Origin: a bacterium
GTDB lineage: Bacteria > Sysuimicrobiota > Sysuimicrobiia > Sysuimicrobiales > Segetimicrobiaceae
NCBI GenBank assembly: GCA_035307765.1
Contig: DATGHU010000041.1
Location: 78,187-142,186 of the forward strand
Reading direction: 5' to 3'
Length of the DNA: 64,000 bases
The notes under the pieces are model-generated. The model had not been told where the DNA came from. It did no database searches and saw only the letters and a program-made list of their open reading frames with translations. Shown here piece after piece: positions 25,939 to 34,303 of the stretch; within the stretch, counting starts at the first letter, position 1, and every line of letters starts with the position of its first letter. A program made the translations under genes and the position numbers.

Positions 25939-27120
25939 GTGCGATCGCTTGCCCGTCTCTCCATCCTGTGCGTCTCCGCTCTGCTGCCCGCGTTCGGCCA
26001 CGTCTCCTGGCAGCCGCGGTCGGCGGAGGCGGCGTCCGGCGTCCCCTCCGCCGTGGTCGTCGCCGAGGGGGTGACCGAGGACGCCACCTCGTCCAACAAC
26101 GAGGTGAAGATGGTGCGCGACCCCGCGGTCGGGCTGGTGGTCGCCTACGCCGAGAACGCGGGGGGCACCGCCCAGGTCGTGCTGGCGGTTTCGCACGACG
26201 GGGGGAGGCGCTGGTCGCTCCTGGCGCGGGCGAGCGGAGGGGCGGTGCCGTCGCGGCTCCCCGCGCTGGGGCTCGACCGGGCCGGGCGGCTGCACGTGAT
26301 CTGGACCCGCTACGACGACGGAGTCGGCAAGATCTACTACCGCGTCTGGCAGGGCGGGTGGGTCGCGCCGCAGGCGCGGATTTCCCCCGCCCCCGGGTAC
26401 GCGGGGTTCCCTTCGCTCGCGCTCGACGGCCAGGGCCGGCCCCAGGTCGTCTGGTACGGGATCCGCGGAAGCTCGACGCCCGCCTCGACCCGGCACGGAT
26501 CGATTTACGAAATCTTCTACACGGGGTTTGACGGCCGGGCGTGGTCGCCGCCGCGGTTGATCTCCGCCGGCCTCCCCGATTCGGTGAACCCGGCGCTCGC
26601 CGCCGATCGGACCGGCCGGCTTCGCGCCGCCTGGTACCAGTCCGACGGCCGAGTCTACCAGGTCCGCTACGCGGAGCGCACGGCCGTTTGGGGCGAGCCG
26701 GAGACCGTACTGGCCACCCGCTCGGACGCCTTCAACCCTGACATCGCCGTTGACGCGAAAGGGCAGGCCGTGCTCGCCTGGGAGCAGCACGACGGCCTCG
26801 CGTCGACGATCCGCTTCACGCGGCGCGTCGGGGGTCGGTGGGAGGCTCCCGCGGCCCTCTCGGACAGTCGGCTCCCGGCGCACCACCCCTCGGTCAGCGT
26901 CGCCCCGTCGGGAGCGATCTGGGTCGCCTGGGATCGCGACGACGGGCAGATTCTCGTGCGGCGCTTCGACGCGCGGTGGGAGCCGGCGGCGCGGGCGGCG
27001 GTGGACGGGGGCAACAGTTTTCCGAGCGTGCTGGCCTCGGACCAGGGCGTCGATGTCGTGTGGACCCACACCGCCCAGGGGCGGTCGCAGGTCCGCTACG
27101 CGCGGCTCGGCGCCAGGTGA
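25939..27120 (+). CDS. Exported beta-propeller (BNR/sialidase-like repeat) protein
   Basis: 393 residues. Signal peptide to about residue 30, then repeated modules of the form G..HVIWTR.. / PQVVWYG.. / LRAAWYQ.. / AVLAWEQ.. / IWVAWDR.. / VDVVWTH, one strand motif per propeller blade (six visible), alternating with Asp-box-like SHDGGRRWS. This is the exo-sialidase/BNR propeller pattern without an evident catalytic Arg triad, so it may be a binding or structural surface protein. GTG start at 25939, no strong ribosome site. Its stop overlaps the MutY start by 4 nt (GTGA). Confidence 0.75.
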   Translation: MRSLARLSILCVSALLPAFGHVSWQPRSAEAASGVPSAVVVAEGVTEDATSSNNEVKMVRDPAVGLVVAYAENAGGTAQVVLAVSHDGGRRWSLLARASGGAVPSRLPALGLDRAGRLHVIWTRYDDGVGKIYYRVWQGGWVAPQARISPAPGYAGFPSLALDGQGRPQVVWYGIRGSSTPASTRHGSIYEIFYTGFDGRAWSPPRLISAGLPDSVNPALAADRTGRLRAAWYQSDGRVYQVRYAERTAVWGEPETVLATRSDAFNPDIAVDAKGQAVLAWEQHDGLASTIRFTRRVGGRWEAPAALSDSRLPAHHPSVSVAPSGAIWVAWDRDDGQILVRRFDARWEPAARAAVDGGNSFPSVLASDQGVDVVWTHTAQGRSQVRYARLGAR

Positions 27121-27806
27121 AACGCGCCGAACCGCCCAGCGTGCCGGCGGCTCGGCGCCGGGCGTTTCAGCGCCGGCTCCTGGGCTGGTACCGCCGGCAC
27201 CACCGCGATCTGCCCTGGCGGCGCACCCGCGATCCCTACCACATCCTCGTCTCCGAAATCATGCTTCAGCAGACTCAAGTGGATCGTGTCGTCCCCAAAT
27301 ACCGGGAGTGGCTGATGCGGTACCCGTCGCTGGAGTCGCTTGCCGAGGCCGGCAACCGGGAGGTGCGGGAGGCGTGGTATCCGCTCGGCTATAATATCCG
27401 GCCGGTCCGGCTACGCGACATCGCGCGCGCGGCCCTCCGGCGCCACCATGGCAAAATCCCTCGCACCCGCGAGGAGCTGCTTGCGTTGAAGGGAATCGGC
27501 CCCTATACCGCCGGCGCGGTGCTCAGCTTCGCGTACCGCCAGGACGCGCCCATCCTGGACACAAACGTGCGGCGCGTGCTGCGGCGGGTGTTCCTGGGGG
27601 ATCGGGCGGCGGCGCCGGACCGGTTGCTCTGGGGGTTGTCGGAAGCCCTCCTGCCGCACGGGCAGGTGTACCATTTCAATCAAGCCCTGATGGATTTCGG
27701 GGCGACCGTCTGCCGCGCCCGCCGGCCCCGCTGCCCGGCCTGCCCGCTCTCCCGGCTCTGCGCCTCGTTCCCCCTCACCGGGGATGAGCCCGCCGGTGCG
27801 GGCTGA
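27117..27806 (+). CDS. mutY: MutY-type A/G mismatch adenine glycosylase lacking the C-terminal recognition domain
   Basis: 229 residues. HhH-GPD base-excision glycosylase: catalytic Glu in ILVSEIMLQQTQVDRV, helix-hairpin-helix LALKGIGPYTAGAV, catalytic Asp in APILDTNVRRVL, and a [4Fe-4S] cluster C-x6-C-x2-C-x5-C in VCRARRPRCPACPLSRLC. Standard MutY (about 350 residues) adds a NUDIX-like domain that recognises 8-oxoG; it is entirely absent, as the frame stops soon after the cluster. Overlaps the propeller gene by 4 nt. Related short glycosylases with other mismatch preferences (MIG-type) cannot be excluded. Confidence 0.85.
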   Translation: MKRAEPPSVPAARRRAFQRRLLGWYRRHHRDLPWRRTRDPYHILVSEIMLQQTQVDRVVPKYREWLMRYPSLESLAEAGNREVREAWYPLGYNIRPVRLRDIARAALRRHHGKIPRTREELLALKGIGPYTAGAVLSFAYRQDAPILDTNVRRVLRRVFLGDRAAAPDRLLWGLSEALLPHGQVYHFNQALMDFGATVCRARRPRCPACPLSRLCASFPLTGDEPAGAG

Positions 27807-27809
27807 GGC

Positions 27810-28580
27810 TCACAGTCCCATGACGTGGAAGCCGTTGTCAACGAAGAGCACCGCGCCCGTGACGCCTCGGGCGAGCGGGCTCACCAGGAACGCCGCGGCA
27901 TCCGCGACCTCCGCGGGGTCGGTGTTCCGGCGGAGCGGGGAGCGCTCTTCCATGATGCCGAGGATCCGGCTGAACCCCTGGATCGCCCGCGCCGAGGTGG
28001 TCTTGATCGGGCCCGCGGAGATGGCGTTGACTCGAATTCCGCGCGGGCCGAGGTCGCTGGCCAGATACCGGACGGACGCCTCGAGCGCGGCCTTGGCCAC
28101 CCCCATCACGTTGTAGTTGGGCATCACCCGGTCCGACCCCAGGTAGGTCAGAGTCACGATGCCCGCCCCGGGCCGCAGCACGGGGAGGAGGTGGCGGGCC
28201 GTCGCGGCGAGGGAAAACGCGCTGACCTCCAGGGCCAGGGCGAATCCCGCTCGCGAGGTATCGACGTAGGCCCCCGCCAGGTCCTCCCGGTTGGCGAATG
28301 CGATGCTGTGGACGAGGGCGTCCAGACTCCCGACCTGAGCCTGAATCGACCCCGCCAGCTTCGCGAGGTCCTCGTCCCGGGTGACGTCGCAGGGAAGGAT
28401 CACCGGGTCGGCGAGGGCGCTGGAGAGCTCGCGCACGTCCTTTTCCTGCCGTTCGCCCTGGAAGGTGAAGACGAGGCGGGCGCCCTCGCGTGCAAACGCC
28501 TGGGCGATGGCCCAGGCGATGCTCCATCGGTTGGCCACCCCCATGACCAGCGCGGTCTTGCCGGCGAGCAGTCCACTCAT
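27810..28580 (-). CDS. fabI: Enoyl-[acyl-carrier-protein] reductase, FabI type
   Basis: 256-residue divergent SDR that performs the last reduction of each fatty-acid elongation cycle. NAD-binding loop VMGVANRWSIAWAIAQ, Asp-rich strand LPCDVTRDEDL, SIAFANREDL, catalytic Tyr/Lys in PNYNVMGVAKAALEA (Y-x6-K) and C-terminal VTGAVLFVDNGFHVMG are all FabI signatures. Its ATG at 28580 overlaps the nth stop by 4 nt (ATGA), so expression is coupled to that DNA-repair gene. It converges on mutY with a 3-bp gap. Confidence 0.96.
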   Translation of the reverse strand: MSGLLAGKTALVMGVANRWSIAWAIAQAFAREGARLVFTFQGERQEKDVRELSSALADPVILPCDVTRDEDLAKLAGSIQAQVGSLDALVHSIAFANREDLAGAYVDTSRAGFALALEVSAFSLAATARHLLPVLRPGAGIVTLTYLGSDRVMPNYNVMGVAKAALEASVRYLASDLGPRGIRVNAISAGPIKTTSARAIQGFSRILGIMEERSPLRRNTDPAEVADAAAFLVSPLARGVTGAVLFVDNGFHVMGL

Positions 28581-29374
28581 CGCGTGCGCCTCCCTGGCGT
28601 CTTGGACCGGACTCCCCGTCCCCCGGCGGCCCGGCCGGTACCTTTCCCGCCGGACGCCATCCACGGGGGGAATCCCCCGTACTTCGCGGACGGACACAGG
28701 TCGCGGAGCGGGCACGAGGCGCACAGGGGCCGGCGCGCGTCGCAAATCTCGCGACCGAAGTAGATGAGCCTGAGCGAGAACTGGCTCCACGCCCCCCGGG
28801 GAATCACGGCCATGAGATCCTGCTCTATCTTGTCCGGATCGTTGTGCGCGGTGAGGGCCAGCCGGCGCGAGAGGCGCCGGACGTGCGTGTCGACGACGAT
28901 GCCGGGGACCCCGAAGACGCTGAGCACGACGTTTGCCGTCTTCCGTCCCACGCCGTCCAAGCGGACCAGGGCCTCCATCGTCCGCGGGACCTCTCCGTTG
29001 TGGCGCTCGAGGAGCAGTCGGGCGGTGCTCTGGATGGCTCGCGCTTTCGCGCGGAAGAACCCGGTGCTGTGGATCGCCCGTTCAAGCGCCTCCCGCTGGG
29101 CGCCGGCGAAGTCGGCGGGGGTGCGGTAGCGCTGGAAAAGCGCCTCCGTCACCGCATTGACCACCGCGTCGGTGCACTGCGCGGAGAGGATGGTGGCGAC
29201 CAACAGCTCGAACGGGGAGGAGTGCCGGAGCGGGATGGCGGCGCGCGGGTATCGGAGGGCGAGCCGTCGCACGATCGCCCCGGCGCGGCGCGTGCGCGCG
29301 GCCGGGGTCTCGCGGGGCAGGCCGGCGCCGGTCCGCCCGGCAGTCGTTCCCAGTCGTGCGCCCGCGCCCCCCAC
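28577..29374 (-). CDS. nth: Endonuclease III
   Basis: 265 residues. DNA glycosylase/AP lyase for oxidised pyrimidines: SSPFELLVATILSAQCTDAVVNAVT, HhH with catalytic Lys in LDGVGRKTANVVLS, catalytic Asp in GIVVDTHVRRLSRRL, and a [4Fe-4S] site C-x6-C-x2-C-x5-C (ICDARRPLCASCPLRDLC). An Arg/Gly-rich basic tail extends the C-terminus by about 35 residues. Start is set at GTG 29374: the TTGACA/TAGAGT promoter at 29382-29410 predicts transcription beginning almost exactly there, and the upstream in-frame GTG (29383) would overlap the -10 box. Co-transcribed with fabI. Confidence 0.93.
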   Translation of the reverse strand: MGGAGARLGTTAGRTGAGLPRETPAARTRRAGAIVRRLALRYPRAAIPLRHSSPFELLVATILSAQCTDAVVNAVTEALFQRYRTPADFAGAQREALERAIHSTGFFRAKARAIQSTARLLLERHNGEVPRTMEALVRLDGVGRKTANVVLSVFGVPGIVVDTHVRRLSRRLALTAHNDPDKIEQDLMAVIPRGAWSQFSLRLIYFGREICDARRPLCASCPLRDLCPSAKYGGFPPWMASGGKGTGRAAGGRGVRSKTPGRRTR

Positions 29375-29381
29375 GTGCTTC

Positions 29382-29410
29382 ACTCTATCGTGGGCGTCTG
29401 TGAGTGTCAA
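29382..29410 (-). promoter_or_regulatory. Promoter of the nth-fabI operon
   Basis: Minus strand: -35 TTGACA (29410-29405), 17-bp spacer, -10 TAGAGT (29387-29382). Predicted start is about 29373-29377, coinciding with the GTG taken as the nth start, which would make the mRNA leaderless. Confidence 0.7.
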
Positions 29411-29542
29411 TTTGGGATGCGCGGCGAAGCGTAAGGAGGATCTGCGCGACGCCCGAGGCGCGATGGGGCGATGTCGGCGGTGCGTCTCCAGGAGACGGGG
29501 GCGCGGGCGAGAATAGCCGAGGGGGACTGGGGAGGTGACGCA

Positions 29543-30643
29543 ATGGATTACGCAGCGCGGGTGCAGTCGGCGCGGCGGTTGATGGGCGAGCAGCAGATCG
29601 ACCTGCTTGCCCTGGCGCCAAACGACGACATGCGCTATCTGTTGGGATACGTGCCGCACCCCGACGAGCGCCCGTGCTACCTGCTGGTGGACTCCGTGGG
29701 GAGCGCGTTTGTCGTCCCGTCCCTCAACGCCACCGAGGCCGCGCAGCACGTGACGCTGCCGAGCTTCGCGTACAGCGACGCCGACGGCCCCGCCGCGGCG
29801 CTGGCCGCGGCCCGGCGTGCCCTCGGTGGGCGGACGCCGAGTCGGATCGCCGTGTCCGACACGATGCGCGCGGACTTCGTCCTGACGCTGCGGGCCGCCT
29901 ACCCCGATGCCGGGCTCGCCCTTGGGTCGCTGGTCCTCGCCCCGCTGCGTATGCGAAAGTCGGCCGAGGAGATCGAGCTGATCAAACGGAGCGGCCTGCA
30001 CGCCGATCAGGCGATGCGCGACGCGTGGGGGGCCTGCCGGGTCGGCGCTACCGAGCGGGAAATCTCCGAGGCCGCGGCGGCATCGTTTCGCCGGTCCGGA
30101 TCGGAGGAAGTGCTCTTTGCCCAAGTGGCGTCCGGTCCGAACGGCGCGTTTCCACATCACCACTCCGGCAGCCGTGCGCTGCGTCCCGGCGACGCGGTGA
30201 CACTCGACCTGGGGGGCCGCCTCGACGGCTACGCGTCCGACCTGACCCGGGCGGCGTTCCTGGGCACGCCCCCGCCGCGGTATCTTGAGGCGCACCGAGC
30301 GGTCGAGGCGGCGGTCGTGGCGGGCATGGCGGCCGCGCGGCCCGGCGCCCTTCTCAAGGACGTGGACCTGGCAGGGAGGGGCGAAATCGCCCGCGCGGGG
30401 TTCGGTGAGTACTTCATCCACCGCATCGGGCACGGGCTGGGCCTCACCGGCCACGAACTGCCGAGCGTCACGCACCTGAACGCGCAGCCGATTGCGGAGG
30501 GCATGGTGTTCTCGGTTGAGCCGGGGATCTACATTCCCGGGGAGTTCGGCGTGCGCCTGGAAGAGATCGTGTACATCGCCCGGGATGGCGCGCACCGGAT
30601 CAGCCTGCTCCCCCGGGACGTGCACCAAGTTCCCGCCGGGTGA
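29543..30643 (+). CDS. M24-family Xaa-Pro aminopeptidase-like metallopeptidase
   Basis: 366 residues in two domains: an N-terminal creatinase-like domain (MDYAARVQSARRLM..., PNDDMRYLLGYVPHPDERP) and a pita-bread catalytic domain. Five metal ligands are visible: Asp in AVTLDLGG, Asp in YASDLTRAAF, His in HRIGHGLGLTGHE, Glu in VFSVEPGIYIPG and Glu in VRLEEIV. Likely cleaves Xaa-Pro dipeptides or peptides in the cytoplasm. ATG 29543 with GGAGG 8 nt upstream. Confidence 0.93.
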   Translation: MDYAARVQSARRLMGEQQIDLLALAPNDDMRYLLGYVPHPDERPCYLLVDSVGSAFVVPSLNATEAAQHVTLPSFAYSDADGPAAALAAARRALGGRTPSRIAVSDTMRADFVLTLRAAYPDAGLALGSLVLAPLRMRKSAEEIELIKRSGLHADQAMRDAWGACRVGATEREISEAAAASFRRSGSEEVLFAQVASGPNGAFPHHHSGSRALRPGDAVTLDLGGRLDGYASDLTRAAFLGTPPPRYLEAHRAVEAAVVAGMAAARPGALLKDVDLAGRGEIARAGFGEYFIHRIGHGLGLTGHELPSVTHLNAQPIAEGMVFSVEPGIYIPGEFGVRLEEIVYIARDGAHRISLLPRDVHQVPAG

Positions 30644-30683
30644 GGATCCTCCCCCCGGCCGAGGCGCGGGAGCGGCGCCTGAG

Positions 30684-31526
30684 CTAGTCGAGCCCGCTCC
30701 GCCCCTTGGCGAGAACGGCGACAACCGCGTCGTGGATCCCGCCGTTCGTGGCGAGGATCTGCCGGCCGTGCAGGTCCAGCCGCCGGCCGCGCAGATCGGT
30801 CACCCGGCCTCCGGCTTCCTCGACGAGCAGCGCGCCCGCGGCGAAGTCCCAGGCGTGCGGGCCGATTTCCCAATAGCCTTCGAACTGGCCGAGCGCGATC
30901 GCGGCGAGGCTCAAGGCGGCCGATCCCATGTTGCGGATCTTTCCGGCGCCGAGCACGAGGTTGGTGAAATGGTCGAGGTTGATCCGCGTCTCGGCGACGT
31001 CGTGCGGGAAACCAGTCGAGAGCACGGCCTGATCGAGGCGGGTCGTCCCCGGGACCCTGAGCCGCCGCCAGTGCGACAGGTCTCCCCACCCTCCGGGGTC
31101 GGCGGGGAGGTCGGCCAGTTCGGCGGCGAAGGCGCCGCGATCCGCCTCCGCCGCGTAGACTTCGCCGAAGATGGTGTTTAGGATCACCCCGGCGATCGGC
31201 CGGCCGTTCCGCTCGAGCGCGATGCTCACCGCGAACCACGGGATCGCACGGGCGAAATTGAACGTCCCGTCGAGCGGATCGATCAACCAGGTGTACTCGC
31301 CCTTCCCCTGGGGACCGCCCTCTTCTCCGAGAAAGGCGTGGTCTGGGAACGTCGATCTGAGCATCTCGACGATCGCCGCCTCGGACGCACGGTCCGCCTC
31401 GGTGACCGGATCGTTTCGACCCTTGAAGTCGACCCGGATCCCCCGCCGGAAAGAGGCGCGGTGAATTTCCCCGGCCGCACGGGCGGCACGCAGCGCGGCG
31501 ACGCTGAACGGTGAGAGGGCGTGCAT
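30684..31526 (-). CDS. Inositol monophosphatase-family phosphatase
   Basis: 280 residues. Mg2+-dependent phosphatase of the IMPase/CysQ/SuhB family. Motifs: NDPVTEADRASEAAI, metal-binding FLGEEGG and WLIDPLDGTFNFARAIPWF (DPLDGT), and the second site IGPHAWDFAAGALLVEEAGG. Substrate may be inositol phosphate, a sugar phosphate or PAP. Start 31526 is supported by a TCGACA/TATAGT promoter ending 10 nt before the ATG; an upstream ATG at 31547 falls inside that promoter. Translation appears leaderless. Confidence 0.93.
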   Translation of the reverse strand: MHALSPFSVAALRAARAAGEIHRASFRRGIRVDFKGRNDPVTEADRASEAAIVEMLRSTFPDHAFLGEEGGPQGKGEYTWLIDPLDGTFNFARAIPWFAVSIALERNGRPIAGVILNTIFGEVYAAEADRGAFAAELADLPADPGGWGDLSHWRRLRVPGTTRLDQAVLSTGFPHDVAETRINLDHFTNLVLGAGKIRNMGSAALSLAAIALGQFEGYWEIGPHAWDFAAGALLVEEAGGRVTDLRGRRLDLHGRQILATNGGIHDAVVAVLAKGRSGLD

Positions 31527-31536
31527 ACCAAAGGCC

Positions 31537-31565
31537 ACTATACGCATCGGCGCCCGCGGTGTCGA
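31537..31565 (-). promoter_or_regulatory. Promoter of the IMPase-family gene
   Basis: Minus strand: -35 TCGACA (31565-31560, 5/6 match), 17-bp spacer, -10 TATAGT (31542-31537, 5/6). Predicted transcription start is within a few bases of the ATG at 31526, so the transcript has little or no leader. Confidence 0.7.
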
Positions 31566-31713
31566 GCGGCAGGCGACCCGCTGCGCGCTGCCCGCCCCAG
31601 GGTGCAGGAGAGCGTGCGGAGAACCGGAATGGTACACCGACCAGTGGAACGGCGGCAAGAGGGTAAATTTAGATCAGAATGGCGAATCGCCGTGATATTG
31701 GAGGGATTCCGCC

Positions 31714-33015
31714 ACGCTGTACCTCAGCGGGATGATCGGTAAGCCGGTCTACGACGCGGCCGGAGAGGCGTTCGACACCGTCTCCGACCTGGTGATTTAT
31801 CATGGGACCGAGAAGTTCCCGCGGATCTCGGGGGTCCTGCTGAACGGCGACCGCAGCCGCGTCGCCGTCATCCCGTGGGATGCGGTCGCCGAGTTTTCGC
31901 CCGGCGGCATCCGGCTCCGCGTGGAGCGCCGCCGACTCGCCCCCCGGCCGCTGCAGCCCGACGAGATTCTCCTTCGCGAAGATATCCTCGACACGCAGGT
32001 GGTCGACACCGACGACATCAAGGTCGTCCGGGTCAACGACCTCGAGTTGCGGCAGGTCGGCAACGAGGTGCGCGTGGCCGGGGCGGATGTCGGCACGCGC
32101 TCGCTCCTCCGGCGGCTGGGGCTCGAGCCGGTCGTCTGCCGCGCGTTTGAGCGGGTGGGGCGGCCGTTGCAGAACCGGATCATCCCTTGGAACCTCGTCG
32201 CCGTGCTCGGCGGGACGATGACCCCCCTGCGATTGAGCATCTCGCGGGAGAAGCTCAAGAATATCCACCCGGCGGACCTGGCGGATCTGCTCGAGGATCT
32301 CGATCGGGACGAGCGGGTCGAAGTGATGACCGCGCTCGCCGACGAGCACGCCGCCGACGTGCTCGAGGAAGCCGAGCCGGACGTGCAAACGACGGTCATC
32401 CAGGAACTGCCGAGTGAGCGGGCCGCCGATATCCTCGAGGAGATGAAGCCCGATGAGGCGGCGGACGTCCTCGGGGAGCTCCCCGAGGCCCAGGCCGAAG
32501 ACCTGATCGCCCGCATGGAGGACGATAAGGCCGAGGAGGTCACCCGGCTGCTCCAGTACGAGCCCGAGACCGCCGCGGGCAAGATGACGACCGAGTTCAT
32601 CGCCCTGTCCGTGTCGATGACGGTGGACCAGGTCATCGCGCGGCTGCGGGAAACCAAGCCGGACTCTGAAACGATCTACTACCTCTACGTCGTCGACGAC
32701 GGCGGGCGCCTCGCCGGCGTCCTCTCGATCCGCAGCTTGGTCACCGCGGCGTCGGGCACGCCCATCTCCCAGTTGATGCGGGCGGACGTGATCTACGTCC
32801 GCGTCGACGCCAGCGTCGAGGACGTCGCGGGGGCTCTGGTGAAGTACGACCTGCTGGCGGTGCCCGTGGTCGAGGAGGACGGCCGGCTCATCGGCATCGT
32901 CACGATCGACCACCTCATCGACATCTTGCTGGAAAAGTACGGTCCCCGGAAGCTCGGGGGCGGGTTCGACCTGCTCCGCCGCAAGGCGGCCAGGGAGGGG
33001 CCGGGGGTCCGATGA
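31714..33015 (+). CDS. MgtE N-terminal/CBS-domain protein with PRC-barrel-like N-terminus (no channel domain)
   Basis: 433 residues, soluble. Residues 1-165: two PRC-barrel-like repeats (LYLSGMIGKPVYDAAGEAF...). Residues about 175-290: MgtE N-domain superhelix of repeated HPADLADLLEDL / HAADVLEEAEP / RAADILEEMKPDEAADVLGELP units. Residues about 300-415: two CBS domains. In MgtE this N-CBS module senses Mg2+ and gates the channel; here the channel is missing and an Nramp-like transporter overlaps it by 4 nt, so it probably regulates that partner. GGAGGG (31700-31705) points to an ACG at 31714 (or CTG 31717); the conserved LYLSGM lies before the first ATG at 31732. Confidence 0.88.
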   Translation, partial: TLYLSGMIGKPVYDAAGEAFDTVSDLVIYHGTEKFPRISGVLLNGDRSRVAVIPWDAVAEFSPGGIRLRVERRRLAPRPLQPDEILLREDILDTQVVDTDDIKVVRVNDLELRQVGNEVRVAGADVGTRSLLRRLGLEPVVCRAFERVGRPLQNRIIPWNLVAVLGGTMTPLRLSISREKLKNIHPADLADLLEDLDRDERVEVMTALADEHAADVLEEAEPDVQTTVIQELPSERAADILEEMKPDEAADVLGELPEAQAEDLIARMEDDKAEEVTRLLQYEPETAAGKMTTEFIALSVSMTVDQVIARLRETKPDSETIYYLYVVDDGGRLAGVLSIRSLVTAASGTPISQLMRADVIYVRVDASVEDVAGALVKYDLLAVPVVEEDGRLIGIVTIDHLIDILLEKYGPRKLGGGFDLLRRKAAREGPGVR

Positions 33016-34298
33016 GCTTTACGCCGCCGCTCCTCCGCCGCGCCACCCAGAGTGCGGCGATCAGCCGGCTCATGATCTTTTTCGCCATCATGGGGCCCGG
33101 CATCATCACCCAAAACGTCGACAACGATGCCGGGGGGATCACCACCTACTCGCTCGCCGGGGCGGGGTTCGGCTACGCCATGCTCTGGACCATGATCCCG
33201 ATCACCATCGCGCTCTACGTCGTCCAGGAGATGGCGGCGCGGCTCGGGGCCGTGACCGGACACGGCCTGGCGGACCTGATCCGCGAGCGGTACGGGGTGC
33301 GGATAACTACCCTCGTCATGCTGGCCTTGCTCCTTGCCGACTTCGGGAACACGATGGCGGAGTTTTCGGGGCTGGCCGCGGGCGGGGAGATCTTCGGCGT
33401 GTCCAAGTACATCCTGGTCCCCATTGGCGCCCTGGCGGTGTGGTGGCTCGTGCTGAAGGGGACGTTCCGCTCGGTTGAGCGGGTGTTTCTCATCGCCAGC
33501 GCGTTCTACATCTCGTATATCGTCTCCGGGGTGCTGGCGCATCCCGACTGGGGGCAGGTGCTTCGGGCCACGGTCGTCCCGTCGTTCCAAATCCGGACCG
33601 ACTACATCATCCTGCTGGTCGGCGTCGTGGGCACGACGATCGCGCCCTGGATGCAGTTCTACCTCCAGTCGGCCGTGGTGGAGAAGCGGATCACCGTCAA
33701 GGAGTACGGCTATACCCGGGCCGACGTGCTGATCGGGTCGATCATGACGGACGTGGTGGCCTGGTTCATCATCGTGGCGTGCGGTGCCACGATCTTCGCG
33801 CACCACCTGCATGTGGAGACGGTGGGGGACGCCGCGCGGGCGCTCGGCCCGCTGGCGGGGCGGTACGCGTCCGATCTGTTTGCCTTCGGGCTGATCAACG
33901 CGTCGCTCTTCTCGGCCAGCGTCCTGCCGCTCGCCACCTCCTACTACGTCTGCGAGGCGCTCGGCTTCGAGGCCGGGGTCGACCGCACGGCCCGGGAGGC
34001 CCCCGTCTTCTACGGCCTCTACGCCGCGCTGATCGTCGGCGCGTGCATCGTCGTGCTGCTGCCGAACGCGCCCCTGCTCGCGATTCTCTTCCTCTCACAG
34101 GTGGCGAACGGGGTGCTGCTGCCGTTCATCCTCATCTTCATGCTGCTGCTGGTGAACCGGAAGCGGCTGATGGGGAAGTTCACGAACTCGCGCCTGTTCA
34201 ACGTCATTGCCTGGATCACCGTCGTCGTCATGATCGCGCTGACGCTGGCCTTGGTCATCACCCAGATCTTCCCGATCGGCGGCCCCGCACCCGGGTAA
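33012..34298 (+). CDS. Nramp-superfamily divalent metal transporter with atypical metal site
   Basis: 428 residues, about 11 helices. GPGIITQNVDNDAGGITTYSLAG is helix 1: the canonical DPGN is DNDA. In helix 6 the canonical MPH is GTTIAPWMQ, so the metal-contacting Met is Ala. The Met is known to select against Ca2+/Mg2+ in true Nramps, and Nramp-related Mg2+ transporters (NRMT) have lost it, so transport of Mg2+ is inferred. Starts ATG at 33012, overlapping the MgtE-N/CBS gene (ATGA). Membrane location is evident; coupling ion unknown. Confidence 0.88.
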   Translation: MSFTPPLLRRATQSAAISRLMIFFAIMGPGIITQNVDNDAGGITTYSLAGAGFGYAMLWTMIPITIALYVVQEMAARLGAVTGHGLADLIRERYGVRITTLVMLALLLADFGNTMAEFSGLAAGGEIFGVSKYILVPIGALAVWWLVLKGTFRSVERVFLIASAFYISYIVSGVLAHPDWGQVLRATVVPSFQIRTDYIILLVGVVGTTIAPWMQFYLQSAVVEKRITVKEYGYTRADVLIGSIMTDVVAWFIIVACGATIFAHHLHVETVGDAARALGPLAGRYASDLFAFGLINASLFSASVLPLATSYYVCEALGFEAGVDRTAREAPVFYGLYAALIVGACIVVLLPNAPLLAILFLSQVANGVLLPFILIFMLLLVNRKRLMGKFTNSRLFNVIAWITVVVMIALTLALVITQIFPIGGPAPG

Positions 34299-34303
34299 GG
34301 CGG

